Assembly (NCBI GenBank): GCA_050084985.1
Contig: JBITNC010000002.1
Span: 34,906,001-34,970,000, forward strand
DNA length: 64,000 nt
Source: Nageia nagi
Lineage: Eukaryota; Pinophyta
Reading direction: 5' to 3'
This document shows positions 34,831 to 48,022 of the stretch, piece by piece. How positions within the stretch are numbered: the first letter of the stretch is position 1; each line of letters starts with the position of its first letter. Position numbers and translations under genes: made by a program. The notes below the pieces were generated by a model. That model did not search any database. It was given only the letters and a program-made list of their open reading frames with translations, and was not told the origin of the DNA.

Positions 34831-37800
34831 ATGGCAGAAGTTAGCAGAGAGGTATTGCATTTCAGTACTGGACTTAATTTATATTTGACTACATTTGGTT
34901 CTGTATGCCGTAGATTCCAAGCTTGTTCAATTATCTTATCTTTTTAAGTTTTTCATTTCACTTTTCTAAAGTTTTTTATATGTATTACAAAGCTAATCTT
35001 ATTTGATATGAAATATTATGTAGCATTTGTTGAAAATACACTAAATAGAGTACTGTGCACATGCTGTTCTGTGGAGGAAACAAGCATGTATAAAGATTGA
35101 ATTGCTTAGGTGGTGTCATTTGACTCAAACAAGTGACAATTTTTACCTTTACTGGCTTATTAAAAGATTGCAAACAGTTAAGTGAGTTTCACACTCTTTC
35201 ATGGAACATCTAATTTGTGGTGAGAAAACTTCATTTTGATCTTTTTATCTAGGGTCTCATAATTTTTTCCTTCAACTTGGCTCTTATTAATACAATTTCC
35301 TGTTATAACCCTTTGTTATTCGAGACTTTCTGAACCTGATAGCCGAAGTATATCTCTTCAAATTTGCCCAAGTTGAAATCTTTTTGCGAGACTGAGGATG
35401 GTGTGGTGCATGATATGTTCATGATTTTCAAATGGATTGGGGGATAAGGTGGATTGTATCATGAACATTGTGTTGCTAGTGCCTAAAGACAATGAACTCA
35501 ATTTATGGACTGAATGCTTTTAAAAGATAGGTCAGAGAAAGAATATAAAATTGAGCTGAAACAGTTAAATTATGTCAAATGTAAATTACAATGGACTGCT
35601 TGTGAAAGTATAGTAGACAGCATTGCATGTTGTAGAGTGATGATCTGGTCAATCTTTTAAGTGATGGTCTTTTTTAAAATCCCCTGACAATGTTCGATGC
35701 AATTTATAATATATACAACTTTAGTTACATTTGTCTGTAATTTCAATACTTTATGAGCATGATTTTACAAGCTTACTGTTTAGGTGCAAAACATGTCCTC
35801 TCCTTTTGGAAAGCTTACTTGTCTTTGCTTGAAAACCCACCTCAAGATGTGCACAGAAAAATGATTACAGGTTGCAGCTGCTGAAGTTGCTTTTGATATG
35901 TCTAAAATATCCATTAAAATATGTCCAAAATTCATCTGCATTTTACAGGTTAAGGTTGTAATATGTAGCAAACAAAAAGAGCACAAATTATGTGACAGGA
36001 TCCTCCTATTAATTCAGTTGAAGAACTTAGATGATTTTCCATTATGTAGTCCTGTTTTTTATATTTGAGAGTCGATTCTAATTGTTGCAGTTAATTTTGT
36101 AGAGGCAATCTTTTTACTTCTTAGCATACATCATTTTTGCAGCACTCTAGTCTATTTGTGTTTATCATATACAAACATCCAGCTAATGTAAACTATAACC
36201 AGGTGAATACATTTTATTATTATGAATTTGAAGCATCATTTAAAATAGATGCCCATCTACGAAGTTTATATATCATTTTTTTCTTGTTTACAATTTACTA
36301 TTTTGGTTTACACTCTCAGAAGGATTATAGCCTTGGAGATTTGACATGCAATTGGCAAATAAGTGTATAGGGTATTATGGTTATTGTTAATAGTTATTTT
36401 TTTACAATTTGTTAATTTTACAGGCATTTGTTGAACTTCAAGGTCGAATGATTGAAACATCCAACAAGCTTAAACAGGTGAGTTTTAGCGATCTAACTTT
36501 TCCTTTGTATGGGACTTGTTATATTTCTCTGTTCTCTTAGTTGGTGGAGTATACAGCAAATGTTTTGACCCTTCCGAATATACTGCAAGACACAACTGGC
36601 TTTCGTTTGTCAATATCTTCTATTTTGCAGTATCCATTTAACATGACATATTGATGCTGATTTTCCTTTTGAGTATTGCGCATCTAAATCAAATATTAGA
36701 AGGAATATTTAATCACTAACTTCCATAATCAGCAGGGCATTTGTTTTTCATCTGTAAAATTTCATTTGCATCAGGAGGCTAAGCTACATCAACAGATAGG
36801 AGAAGAAGAGGTTCTACTGATTTTTATGCATAAAAATACCAAAAATAAAGATACAAATTTGAATTTTTTTTGGAACAAACGATTAATAAAAACATTATTA
36901 TTAGTTTTCAAAGGTAAAAAAACAACATGAACATGTCATTGATTTATTACTATTATTATTGGAAAGGACTTAAATAAGTGTCCAAGTCTTATTTCTTTCA
37001 GTATATTTCAGATTCTTTATAAAGTGAAAGGGAACTAGACCCTTCTAAGACCAAGCTATCTTTATGTTATATCCTGTTGGAGCTTCTTCTTCAAACTATG
37101 CAAAGCTGTTACTTCATGAGACCTGGTAATATGAAAGGGGTAGGAGGCCTCAGTCTGTCTATTGGTTAACTATTCAACTGCTCCATTATCCTCATGTGAT
37201 TTATGTTGAATGTGACACATCATGATATGATTGTATGTCTTTAAATTCTTTGTATATGAGGGTCAGACGTCAATTATGAGTTGAGCCTGATTTAAACCCG
37301 TTGATGTTCACCTGACAATCCCCCCTCCATCACAAGATCATTGTTGTTCGCTTCAATAGCTAGTGGGACCCCCGTAACAAAAGCCATTGCCTCTGCATAG
37401 TTAGAAGTTTCATTAGGGAGATGCATCGAATAGGCATCTTTGTATGTTGTCTCGAAATATCCTGCCATAGCCTATCTTCCAGACACGCTCTTACTTTTAT
37501 TTGAGTTGCTTGTACTCTTGTGGATCCTTGTGGTAGGATATTAGCATCAGTCCACTAACACAAGGAAAAGTAGTGGATAATGGTCAAGGGATCTATCCAG
37601 TAACATGAGGTTAGTATTTGTTTCAGCCTACAATGTCAACTCGTATCCTTATAATTCAGTTATGCATTTCTTTTCCTGAGATGTCCATCTTATTGGAACT
37701 TGAAATTGAAAATTGAAAAAAAAGCCTTTCATTGCATCTTAAAATTCATAGAATCATTACTCATATGCAGTTTTGGATGGATAACATTCCAAAAGATGCT

Positions 37801-40800
37801 CAAACAGTTACCTTATGCTTACATAATACGAGTTCATTGCTCATAAGAGTTGACGTGAATTCCACTAAAGATGTTTAACTTTAAACTAGGATATAAAAGG
37901 CTGAATTTGTTTCAACTGTGGTCTTTATATTATGATGTTCTTTTGACCAAGCCTTTATTTACAATTTATTATTACACCATTACATGCATGCTTATTAATT
38001 TATGTGCTTTGTATATAGCAGTAACCATTTATCAATTTTCTAGAAAATAAGTGTCCTCTTTCAACCTTTTCTGATCCAAATTGTCCATACTTGTTTGAAA
38101 TTTTGGCGTTGTTAGCTTGCTTTTAGCTTCCCTTGCATCTAATCTATATTATATTAGATTCTATGTTCATGCACATAAATAATTCCATTGAGAAATTGGT
38201 ATATGGAAAAAATTTAACTGTTTAGTTCATCTTTTTCAGGTGCACATTCAACTCCGCAATAAAGAAGCAGAGAAAAAACGTGCCTTTCTTACATTGGAAG
38301 AGCTTCAACAAATGCCTGATGATACAAATACCTATAAATCTGTTGGTACTTTTACAAATTCTTTTCTGTTATCTAATATTGCATGATATCCTTACATGAT
38401 GGCATACAGGAAATTCAATATTAAGTAGAACTATATCTAACGTTTTTAGAATAGGATGTGCAATGAATACAGTAAACCATTTGCTAGTAAACTATATTAA
38501 GTGTTCATATGCTATACTGTCATGGACTTTTTAGTAAAATGTTTGTTAGGGTTAAATGTGTTTTACATTCTTAAAAGGTGGAGAACAAATTAATAAAGGT
38601 GTTATCTAAAGTTACTTAAATTAGTATGACTATGTTTTGTAAAGTTTTGAAAAAGAGGGAAAGCTACTTTAAGTTATATGAAGGGGAGAAAGTTACTTTA
38701 TGTTATTTATCCCATATATAAAAGGTGAAGGATAAAAAATAAATAAACAATGAAAAGTCCCATACACCTTAGAATAGGAGTGTGTTTTGAGATGAGAAGA
38801 AAATTATGGCCACACAATGGAACACTTATCAGCCAAGTGCAGTATTCATACTGCTTTGGGAGCCTTTGGGATTGGGATTGGAAACCATACATTTCTTAGG
38901 AAAGTTTCCCTGTAATCCTTTACTTTCTTCTTTACTGGCAGGGTTGAGTGCTTGTATCTTTATTTTTGACAAATATTCTTACATTTAGTTTTCGTCTCAA
39001 TGTAAAAAAGAGCTTGTCTTAGCTTTCAGCTAGGTTTTAAGATAATTCTATTTCCAAATATTTCTATATTTAGGTGCTGCATTTGCAATATATATCCGGG
39101 TTTTAGATTTGGGTATCTATACATTTCCAATATGGTTTCATCATACTTTATGCCAGCCTGTTGTGCTTTGCCTTTAGAAACTGGTCTAGGCTTAAACAAA
39201 TTTTCAACCTTGTAAACAAACCTGCAACCAACAACCTCTTTGCCAGGTGACAATTCTACAAGATTAAACTTTTTTTTTTCAAGAAGAGCTTCAGTGGTCA
39301 ATTCTTAAATATTCCATGACTGACCAAAGTAAGTCAATGGAACTCACAAAAACGTCTCTGGATAGTATCAAGTGCATTCTCGTTGCTTTCTGTTGTTTCT
39401 CCTGTTGCAACTTCTCTTGGTTTAATGTACTGGATTTATTTTTATAGCACTATTGAAACATCATTGTTAAAAGACTTACTTTCATTCTTATTTTATTTAA
39501 GGTTGGTCCAACGATAGCTTCTCTTTTCAGTTTTCTTTGATAAGTGATTGGATTGCTGTTGTGATCTGCAATAGTTGGAGGGTTGGGTAAAGGTCTTGAA
39601 CTTTGTGATTTATTTTCAAATCATACTCTCACCATTTACCACATTTTCAACTGGGTCACACAACCTATATCGTTTCAAGGATATAGTTTTACAAACAAAG
39701 ATATATTTCTTGATCGTCAATTTCATGTCTGTCATCATCTCAGTTAACATACTTCATTATGAGCTTGATTATCTCGAAGAATGTCAATCATGATTTCATG
39801 TCCATTGAATATTGAAGTGGTTCTTCAAACTTTTAGTACCCATTCTTGCAAACTCATTGAGCAACAAGCTGATCAAAGCTTGTTGCATGTTTGACTTTTA
39901 TATTTGTTGAATTTAATGAACACATCCTCATCAAGCAACTTTTCAAAAAGTTATCAGATATTATTTTAATCCAGATATGTACAGCATGCTTCTATTCCTC
40001 TTTTCCCTCTTGCTTCAACCTCACCTTCTCTGTTTGCTGTATATGACTTTTATCCTATTTGCTGTATATGACTTTTATCCTATCATCTCTAAAACCAATT
40101 TGGAAATTAGAGCATGATTCAAGTCCTCTTTCTCTAAAATATTAAATAAAAATGCTCTTTATGATGCTGGTTCTATGCTCACTTTCTTAGGGGGTAATCC
40201 CATCATAAAACCCATTCTTCCAAGTTATTTCCGTAAAATAATAGATTGGTTAGAAAATCACTTCAATATTTTTTTTGAGTGTTTAAAAAACATTTCTATT
40301 GACTAGTCATGTATTTACATGATAACAACATGCAAAACAATAGTGAACCCAAGGCACATTACCAGAGAAGCCCATTGTTTCAATGGTTCCACAATGTTGC
40401 AGTTGCAGGCCATAAAACTATTAAGTATTGAACAGAGTAGTCAAAGAGCAACATATTTCAAGGACAGGGTAATCCACTTACGCCATAAAGGAGGTGGTGA
40501 AACTGAAAAATTGCATGCCAGTATTTGGACAGAAAGGAAGTTGGCCACCAAACAGGAGTTTCAGCTCAGTCAAAGAAAAAATACAATCTTGAGCTTGAGG
40601 TCTATGGATCCTTCCTCCTAGTTGTGTCTATCCAGTGGAATTGGAGGAGCTTGGAAGGTAGTGCGAAGCAGTAAGAGATCCAAGTAACGCCTGCTTTAGG
40701 GTGACATTGAGTGTTGTCTGCTTGTGCTTGGATTGAGATGGCCTTGGATTCTCATGTTAATTTGGATTTCCTGGCTCTGCTGGTGTAGGATCCAGATTGG

Positions 40801-43800
40801 CAAATGTCTAAATGGTGAGAATAGATGTTCAAGAATGAATATGTGCTATCTCGTCTTGAGTGAGGGAAGATATAGGCATGGTTGTATAAAGGATCTGGGA
40901 CAATTGTTTCTCTAGTTTTAACCAAAGGACCTCAACAACTATTGCTTGGTGATTAAAGATCCGTTGGTTCTGCTCTGTCCAGACTGACCAAGCTAACATA
41001 GCAGGTGCAGCGTGCCAGAGGATTTTGAAAGGTTTACTTGCAAAAGGAGGAAGCCAGTATTGCAAGAGCTCACAAACAGATTTGGGGGTGACCTAAGACA
41101 CTGAGAATAGGGACAAAAGTTTCCCCCACATGTATTGAGCATGAAAATAGTAAATCAGCGAGTGAGAGCCTTTCTCTTCGTCAGCACCACAAAGAATACA
41201 TCATCTTGGTCTGTGCCATCCTCGTTTTCTGTGGTTGCTCCCAGGATAAAAACTTCATGTGAAGAGCAAGCCACAGATAGAATGTGGCCTTAGGCCACAT
41301 ATTTGATTGCCAGAGATTTTGCCAAGCCGATTTGGGCAGGTTTGAGTTGGATCCTTGAGTTATTGCCTTGTAAGCTGTGTGGACAGAGTATTCCCCGGTT
41401 GCTTTCAAAGTGCAGATGATTCTGTATTCCAATTCTTCATCCTTGAGCTCAAAGGAATTGAGGAGAGCTTGAAGTTCAGAGAATTTCGGAAGTAGTTCCA
41501 GAGGCAAGGTTACGGGCGTTTTCCATTTCTTGACATTTCTGCCTGACTCTGTTATCCTGTCCCAATAATTACTAACCTTGTTCCCCCAAAGCAAGAAAAG
41601 ATGTTGCTGAAGATTTTTGGAAAGCTTGCAGCATGGACAAAGGATGCTGGTAGATCCATGAGTTGTTCCAAAAGTCAGCCTTTAGGCACAAACTAGTCTG
41701 CCACTCCAAGAATTGCAAGACATATTTTGTGGCCTTTCTAATGCCATTCCAAATAGGCGACCCCCACACAGAGTATCTTATGGAGAATCATTATCTAGGT
41801 ATTTGGTACAGTAAGCCTAGCTTCATTGGAAAGAGAAATTTGTGTCGATCTGCCAAACGAGTTTGCCTAAGAGGGCATTGTTCATTCTCCTTAGGTTTTT
41901 AACACCCAGACCTTCTGCTGATTTGGGTTGACAAATGATTTCCCACGCCACAAGGTGTATTTTGTGATTTCCAAGTTACCATGCCCTAGGAAATTGTGCA
42001 TTGTGGATTCCATTCATTGTAATATCTTATGAGCCCAAAAGGTAGAGAGCCAGAAGATAGTGATTGCACCTAGCACTGCGTTGATTTTTACCAACCTTCC
42101 AGCGGAGGTTAGCCATTTAGCTTTCCATGTGCTAGTTTGTTTTCCATTTTGGTGGTTTGGGCATCCCAAAAATCTCCTAGGTTCCATGACCAAATAAATG
42201 CTGGGAAAGTTATCAATTGTCATGCCTGTCAAAGTGCTGATCCTTTTGAGATATTGGTCTGAAAGATTGAGCCCAAAAATCTTTGATTTTGAGCGGTTGA
42301 TTTCTTGTCCAGATGCTTGTACATATGAGTGAAAGAACCCCTTGAGGAGGATGATTTCATGATAGGAAGGGAGAATGCCAGAATGGCCAAGTGTGTGTCA
42401 CCAGCAAATTGCGAGTGAGTAACTGGGGGAGTCCATTCATTAATTTGGAGAACATGGATTTAACATGTGGATTATAGGTATTTAAGCCCTCTTCCCAGAA
42501 CTTCAGTGAGGATTATGAACAGATATGGTGATAGAGGGTCACCTTGTCTAAGACCCCTGGAACTTCTGAAGTAACCCTTTGCTACTTCATTAACTAAAAC
42601 TGAGAAGTGAGGTCCTTCAATTAGTTTTCATGAAACCCAATTTTTTCTAGGATTTGGAGTAGGAAAACCCAGTTAACCTTATCAAAACTTTTACCATATC
42701 TAGTCTCAAAAGAAGCCCTTTGTTCTTTTGTCTATTGATGGAATTAACGAGTTCATGGATCAAGACAACTCCATCTAGCACTTGTCTTGTCTGCCTTTGA
42801 CAAAGGCTTCTTGTTCTTCCAATATCTTAGCTGGGAGGACCATTTCTAGTCTTTTTGCAGCTACCTTAGAAATCACTTTGTAGACTGTATTGCATAGGGA
42901 GATTGGCCAGAAGGAAGCTAAATTCTTTGCATCGTTTAACTTTGGGGATGAAGACCAAGAAAGTGTGGTTAATTTACCTAACATTTTCTTGGAGTTTAAA
43001 GATTCCCTCACCACTGCAACCATATCTTCTCTAAATAGCGTATAGGAGCTCCACAGGGTTTGAGTTGGAATAGTGCTTGTTCAACTTCCTCTTCACTTTT
43101 TGGACTGGTTAAAGCTTGATTTTGAACAGGGGAGATCATCTTTGGTATGAAATTGAGCATTTGTTTGTGGACTGCATTCTCTTGGACTTCTCCTTCAGAG
43201 AGAAGTGAATTAAAGGAGACTATATGGTTGTCAAGTTCATCAGCTGAGGTGAGTAGTTGTCCATTTTGATCTTCAAGCGAAGATATTCTATTATGGGACC
43301 TATGTGCTATAGTTGATAGGTGGAAGTATTTGGTGTTCCTATCCCTCTCTCTTAACCATTGTAGATGGGATTTCTGTTTACACGTTGTTTCTTCATTGGT
43401 TTAGGCTCTTTGAAGTTGTTGGAGTAATTGACGTTCTTCTTCAATGAGGTAGTCATCAGATTTATCGATCAGCTGAATTTGAATTTGTCGGAGCTGTTCC
43501 ACCAAGTCTGTTGACTGTTCTAATTGATGTCATATCTCCAAATGATTTTTTATTCCATATCCTCAGTTTACCTTTGAGTCTGCAATTTTGTAGCAAACTG
43601 GTACATGGTTGTGCCAGATGCAGTCTTCTCCTCCTTCCACCAATTCTCTACTAATTCATTAAACGAATCATGGTTGAGCCACATTTTATGAAAGTGGAAA
43701 GGAGTACCCAAGGGTCTTGTAGAAATTTCCTATGAGAGGGTGACCGGTCAGTGATCTGAACCTCCGTGGGGAAGAACCTCTGTTTGTAGTAGGTGTTCAT

Positions 43801-46800
43801 TTTCTAACCAGTCCATACTCCATAGTAAGTAGAAGTCGGTCACGCTTCTCCAAGATAGTCTGATCTCTCCACCTTTTGTTGGTTCATGTAAAAGAGCCAT
43901 CTGCACAAAATGTCTCATATGACTGCTGACTATCAATGAAAGAGTTCAGGTCCTTGTATCTTTTCTCAAGTTTCCGAACACCCCTTGTTTTTCCTCAAGA
44001 TTTCTGTTAGCATTGAAATCTCCTCTTAAAATGCATGGAAGATCCAAATGTATTGTTAACCAGGTGCTGATTTGGTGCTATAATTCTTTTTTCTGCTGTT
44101 GCAGATGTGGACTATAGATGTCTATCAGATCAATTTGTTTACCAGTCGGGCTTTAACAACCAGCCAATGGTGACTTGAGTGATCCAATGTGCATTCTATT
44201 TGTAAGGGGTCCCAAAGAGTGATAAACCTCCCTGATTGCCCTATGACTTTGCTCAAAACTGCAGAGCTGTGCAGCAAATTTTTTTCTTTAGATGGTTTAG
44301 ATCTTTATCTGTAGTCTTAGATTCCTGGATCATAAGGACAGTAGGTTTATCTGAGTTAGCTAGGAGTCGTACATTGGAATGGAGGCCCCTTGTATTCCAG
44401 GTGACGATCTTCATAGGCAAACCTTTTGCAGTTTTTTGGATTGTAAGAGCTCTTCGAGTTGTGCTTGAGTACCTCCTCCAATGCATTTTCTGGCCAATTG
44501 TTGGACAGCTTCTTTATTGGTCAGACACTCTCTTCTTCTTTGCAAGCCTGTAATGGGAGCCTTCAGATTATTTTGAGTTTGTTTTAGGGGTGCAATTTTT
44601 TTGGTGTGATCTGGTTGAGGTTTGTAAGTGTTGATTGGGGATTTTCGCGCTAGACCTTTGTGGAGGGGTTTCTTCCATGTTCAGATCCACTTCCTGTAGT
44701 GGAGAACTCTCTTTAGGTGGGTTGCTTGGCTGAGCGGGATCTTGAAACAATGTAGAAATGCTATTGATAGGCTCGGGTGGATAGGGGGGTTCTCCGGGGG
44801 ATCTGCAACGGGAATGGTGCCCATCTCATTTTGGACAGGGGACATCTCCGTCTCCATGTCATCCACTGGCTGTCGACAGTCAAAAAGGTTATGCATTACC
44901 TGAAATTGGGCATGATGAACTGGTTTACATATCTGGTCTCTGCGCTTTGGAGCTTGGAACTGATATGCTGGTTTCTCTTCTGGACGGGTTGTGTATTGAG
45001 TGTGGGGGCAATTCCGTGCCATGTGACCATATTTGGAGCAGAATCTGCATCTGAATGGTAGATTTTTGTAGTCCAAACATTGTTCCCAAACAACGTTCTC
45101 CGCTGGGAGTGTGATTTGTATTTTTGCAGGGAGTAGGTTGTCATGCTCAAAGTGCACGCAAATGCAGGCAAATGACAGGGATGAGGATTCATATGTTTTT
45201 TCTGAGGGTCCCCTGTACATACCAATCGGGTTCCCTATTGCTAGAAAAGCATCCTCGTTCCACAGTTCTTGTGGTAGTTCCAGCAGGCAGACCCAAACGG
45301 GGGTGGAGGAAGGAGATTCTTCCCCTGGACGGAAGTCTGTGTGCCATGGCTTCATGAATAGGTCAGCTCTGCGAATAAACCATGGGCCTCCTTGAAAGAC
45401 CAGGTCTTGATCATCTTCTGTTGCAAATAAGTTTAAGAAGTATCCATTTGAGTAATTGCTTAGCGTTACCTCTCCTCTGGTTGCCCATGTGTGGTTTACC
45501 ATTGATCAATAGCGTTTGGGTATATTCTCGGACCAAGAAATGGCAGATTAAGCCCCTTGATTCTAGTATTTTAATACTATTTTGGATTCTGACACTAGTG
45601 ATATTGACTGATGGCACTTCCGCAACAGCTCTATAGCACCCTTTTTCATTCCTCTGGTGGTCTGATTTGGGCATTCGAATGCGGTGAGGTGTACTTTGTT
45701 GAACAGAGTCAGAGCCAACGTTTGACAAAAGGGGCTTTTGCCTGGATCACGTCCCACAATGAGGCCTGCCAGGGGGGTACGGAACTCCCCCTGACCCAGA
45801 CAACAGTGAAGGATTCAAGCTCCTGCCGTGAAAATAGTTGCAGTGCTCGTAGGGTTTCTCCCAACTTCTCTCTTCTTTCCTTTTCAGATTGAGCTTTCTT
45901 ATTAATTATTATCTTGGTTAATCAGTATTCTTTATCAAATCACTCCTATGTTTCAAATAGACGTTTAAATAGAAATTAATTGTTTGCTCTTTACAATATA
46001 AATTTTGCTGGCAGTTGATTCTTTAACACCTGCACTTTTAGTTTATGACTAAACACAGGATTTGCCCAGTTCATTGAATTATTACTGAAAAAGGGTAAGA
46101 TGTGTGCCTTGTTTCGTTCCAGTCATAAACTTCATGGGATGAGATTGGACATCAAACAACTACTTCTTTCTGCCCACCTCGTAAAAATAATCTAACCAAA
46201 TATAAGAACCTAATGGATTGCAAGAAGGGGGTTTCTACTCCCCATTGGATGGTATCCGGCCCTTTCTATATAAGAAACAAAGTTGTACGGGGTGCAGCCT
46301 TTCCCAGTAGTCAGTATCTAGGAATTGTTCAAGAATATACTCAACTATTTATTGGAATAAAACAATTTACTGGCTCGTGTTTTTGCAGATGCCTTTGGCT
46401 TTTCATAAGTTTGTTATTCATTTGTAATATTTTCTGTGCAAAATTCATCATCAACACCAAATATTAAGATTAATAAGGATTCATGAATTGTTTCTTCACA
46501 TCGTATGGTCATATGAGTAGGTTCGTATGTATTACCTCTAAACTCCTCCCAACACCCGGTTAAAAATCAAAACAACCATATTGAATTATTCATCCTGCTA
46601 AGAAGATCTGCTTGGGGATCATAAGCCCTAGATAGTTGAGATCATTCTTTAGCTGGTTAAAAACGACAGACTAAAGAAATCTCAGATTCTCTGAATTTCA
46701 GTTCAAAGAGTAAACAACATTTGGATCACAGACAGATTATCAAATCATTTTCACTGACCTTCAAAAGAACAGCCTGTGCTTTTCAATATCTTACTTCTCA

Positions 46801-47701
46801 ATCTGGGGGAGGGTCTTTGAATTTAGTTACTGTAAATTTGTCACAATTACCAAAAAGTGATAATCAACAAAATAATTATATGCATTCTGTTGTGAATGGC
46901 ATCCTTCACTATCCATGGTGTGGTTAGACAATTAATTTCATTAATGTATCCTGGGATACAGGATGTGGAACTTATGAGAACTGGTGTCGAGACATTTCTT
47001 ATTTATTCTGTCATGCATGTTAAGAAAATGTGTTCTCTTTTAAGTCTCTGTTTATTCTATACATGTCATGAACTGAATGGTGTGTATTCTGTGATCTTGC
47101 AGGCAAAGCGTGAGTCTTCCTCAATCCAATCTGGATTATATATTTGATACTATGCTGCGAAACTGGTTCTGATGCCCTTTTCAAATCCTTAAAGGATAGA
47201 TATTAGATTCTGCATTTCCATGGACACAATTCAAATATTGTTTTGTATAATTAGTTGTACTGCAATTAATTTGGCCAGTGCAACACAAATGAGAAGATAA
47301 TTTGTTCATTCTCCATCATATATTTCTTTCTCCTCTTTGTACAGGTTGCACCGTGTATGGGCACTTTTTAATTGTTTTAAGCCTGCAGCTTTATATGCAA
47401 TTAATGTGAAATTTGCAGGTTCATTTTGGAGTCCAAATCAGTTTTGGAGAATGAGCAAAAGGAGAAATTAAAAGAATGTGATGGTAGTATAACAGCCTTA
47501 CAGGTATTTATGGTTTTTATAGAAGAGTGTAATTTATTTGAATGTTTCACATGTTTGTTTTGAGTTTAATGCATTTGTTTTGTTCAGACCTCATTGGATT
47601 ACGTGGAAAGGCAGATGACAGATGTGGAAAGCAATTTGAAAGAATTACTTCAACAAGATCCTGGACTTGCTCGTCAAGTGATGATGATGTCAGTTTCATG
47701 A
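34831..47701 (+). CDS. PFD1: Prefoldin subunit 1 (six coding exons, 128 residues)
   Basis: Beta-type subunit of the cytosolic prefoldin hexamer, which hands nascent actin and tubulin to the CCT chaperonin. Exons: 34831-34851, 36424-36477, 38240-38345, 47103-47109, 47419-47503 and 47588-47701. All introns are GT-AG and phases agree. The protein starts [18 protein letters not shown] and includes [33 protein letters not shown] and [17 protein letters not shown], ending with TGA. Two coiled-coil helices (about residues 8-45 and 75-122) flank the beta-hairpin segment. Length and the three motifs match plant PFD1, usually about 128 residues. The ATG is the first in the exon, after GGCGGCATAA. No frame defect was found, so it is probably functional. 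Introns are 1572, 1762, 8757, 309 and 84 bp; three hold transposon remnants or unassigned DNA. Confidence 0.93.
37260..37530 (-). pseudogene. LINE RNase H remnant in prefoldin intron
   Basis: On -, [20 protein letters not shown], then a tract reading [20 protein letters not shown] and NNDLVMEGG, matches the RVT_3-type RNase H found at the C-terminus of plant LINEs (x-N-x-AE-x2-A block and the (V/I)EGD box, here MEGG). It lies antisense in the 1762-bp intron 36478-38239. Confidence 0.5.
39020..39730 (-). pseudogene. Copia integrase-RT linker and RT start in prefoldin intron
   Basis: On -, [19 protein letters not shown] (about 39620-39690) fits the copia segment after the integrase. Then [20 protein letters not shown] and [14 protein letters not shown] (39090-39301) fit the start of RVT_2. 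The second part is open for 91 codons, but the catalytic region is missing. The family differs from A and is closer to C in style. Confidence 0.7.
40031..40084. repeat. Short tandem duplication in intron
   Basis: TTTGCTGTATATGACTTTTA then TCCTA, repeated once directly (about 26 bp each), next to the LINE. Confidence 0.8.
40829..44411 (-). pseudogene. LINE ORF2: endonuclease, reverse transcriptase, zinc-binding tail
   Basis: On -, starts [14 protein letters not shown] at 44411, with MIQESKTT (catalytic Glu). The box GDFNA is at 44009-44023, and GGSDH at about 43748-43765 closes the endonuclease. RT is clear at 42775-43023: [20 protein letters not shown] and [10 protein letters not shown]. The catalytic FADD box reads FAGD (42397-42408; GGT at 42400-42402), losing one metal-binding Asp. 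The tail at 41181-41594 has [10 protein letters not shown] and [17 protein letters not shown] (zf-RVT); a last piece, 40829-41065, has [13 protein letters not shown]. Several frameshifts and stops break it. Its role was target-primed reverse transcription. Confidence 0.9.
44568..45830 (-). pseudogene. LINE ORF1: DUF4283 and CCHC zinc knuckle
   Basis: An open segment at 44681-45502 read on -: [20 protein letters not shown], then [20 protein letters not shown] and [20 protein letters not shown] (DUF4283), then [14 protein letters not shown], an intact CCHC knuckle. Upstream, 45503-45830 holds [14 protein letters not shown] and a few tryptophan codons turned into TAG. A frameshift near 44720 joins a Pro/Ser-rich tail (44568-44750). 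It bound the element's RNA. This is the best preserved transposon frame in the window. Confidence 0.9.
45901..47102 (+). other. Intron sequence between LINE and microexon
   Basis: No coding or transposon signal recognised. It ends with the pyrimidine-poor but usable acceptor GATCTTGCAG. Confidence 0.4.
47103..47109 (+). other. PFD1: 7-nt microexon of the prefoldin gene
   Basis: GCAAAGC between acceptor GATCTTGCAG and donor GTGAGT. The exon ending at 38345 leaves one base (G), and the exon starting at 47419 gives G then TTC. With the microexon the join reads Gly-Lys-Ala-Phe, as in SVGKAFIL, matching the conserved SIG(K/R)TF of plant PFD1. Without it the frame shifts and soon stops. Confidence 0.85.
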
Positions 47702-48016
47702 TGATCATCAAAGAGATGGATTTTTATCATCAAATATAGTCTTAGTTTGCTCAAGTGAAGATTTTAGCCATTCGTTATAGAGTCCAAATTTGCTTTTATG
47801 GTATGTGATTCTTCGTGTATATGCCAACAACTTTTATCTTGTAAAATTCATTACTCTTGACTGAGGATACCTTACTATGTTGTTAATGGCAGAAAGATAA
47901 CTGTCAGGTTTAAGAAATCCAATGCAACTTGTTTTTGACTGCAACTTACATGTTTCTGGATACTTACCCCATAACTGTTTTTCTTAAGGGGAATATGCAA
48001 GAGCATTTTTGGTACA

Positions 48017-48022
48017 AATAAA
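48017..48022 (+). terminator. PFD1: Candidate polyadenylation signal of the prefoldin gene
   Basis: AATAAA about 315 bp after the stop codon. The 3' UTR would be 47702 to about 48050. No other strong signal precedes it. Confidence 0.4.

Larger units (their letters stand above)
40690..45900 (-). mobile_element. Nearly complete LINE (L1-type) in the 8.8-kb prefoldin intron
   Basis: About 5.2 kb, antisense to the host gene. Right to left it has ORF1 (DUF4283 and CCHC knuckle), ORF2 endonuclease, RT and zinc-binding RT tail. It is markedly less AT-rich than its surroundings, so it arrived later or decays more slowly. The ends are uncertain; no clear poly-A tail or target duplication was found (a T8 run at about 40269 is one candidate for the 3' end). 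Confidence 0.88.

Noticed and set aside
36137-36370. 77-codon frame on + in the prefoldin intron
   Set aside because: AT-rich with low-complexity hydrophobic content; the adjoining true exon starts at 36424 after a good acceptor, and this frame does not join to it.
40319-40621. 100-codon frame on + at the left of the intronic LINE
   Set aside because: No recognisable domain, not flanked by splice sites that fit the prefoldin exons, and probably part of the LINE 3' region or intron.
44777-45395. Several open frames of 77-94 codons on + across the LINE ORF1
   Set aside because: They lie opposite a clear DUF4283/CCHC frame on - and have no family features; they are shadows of a GC-richer coding strand.
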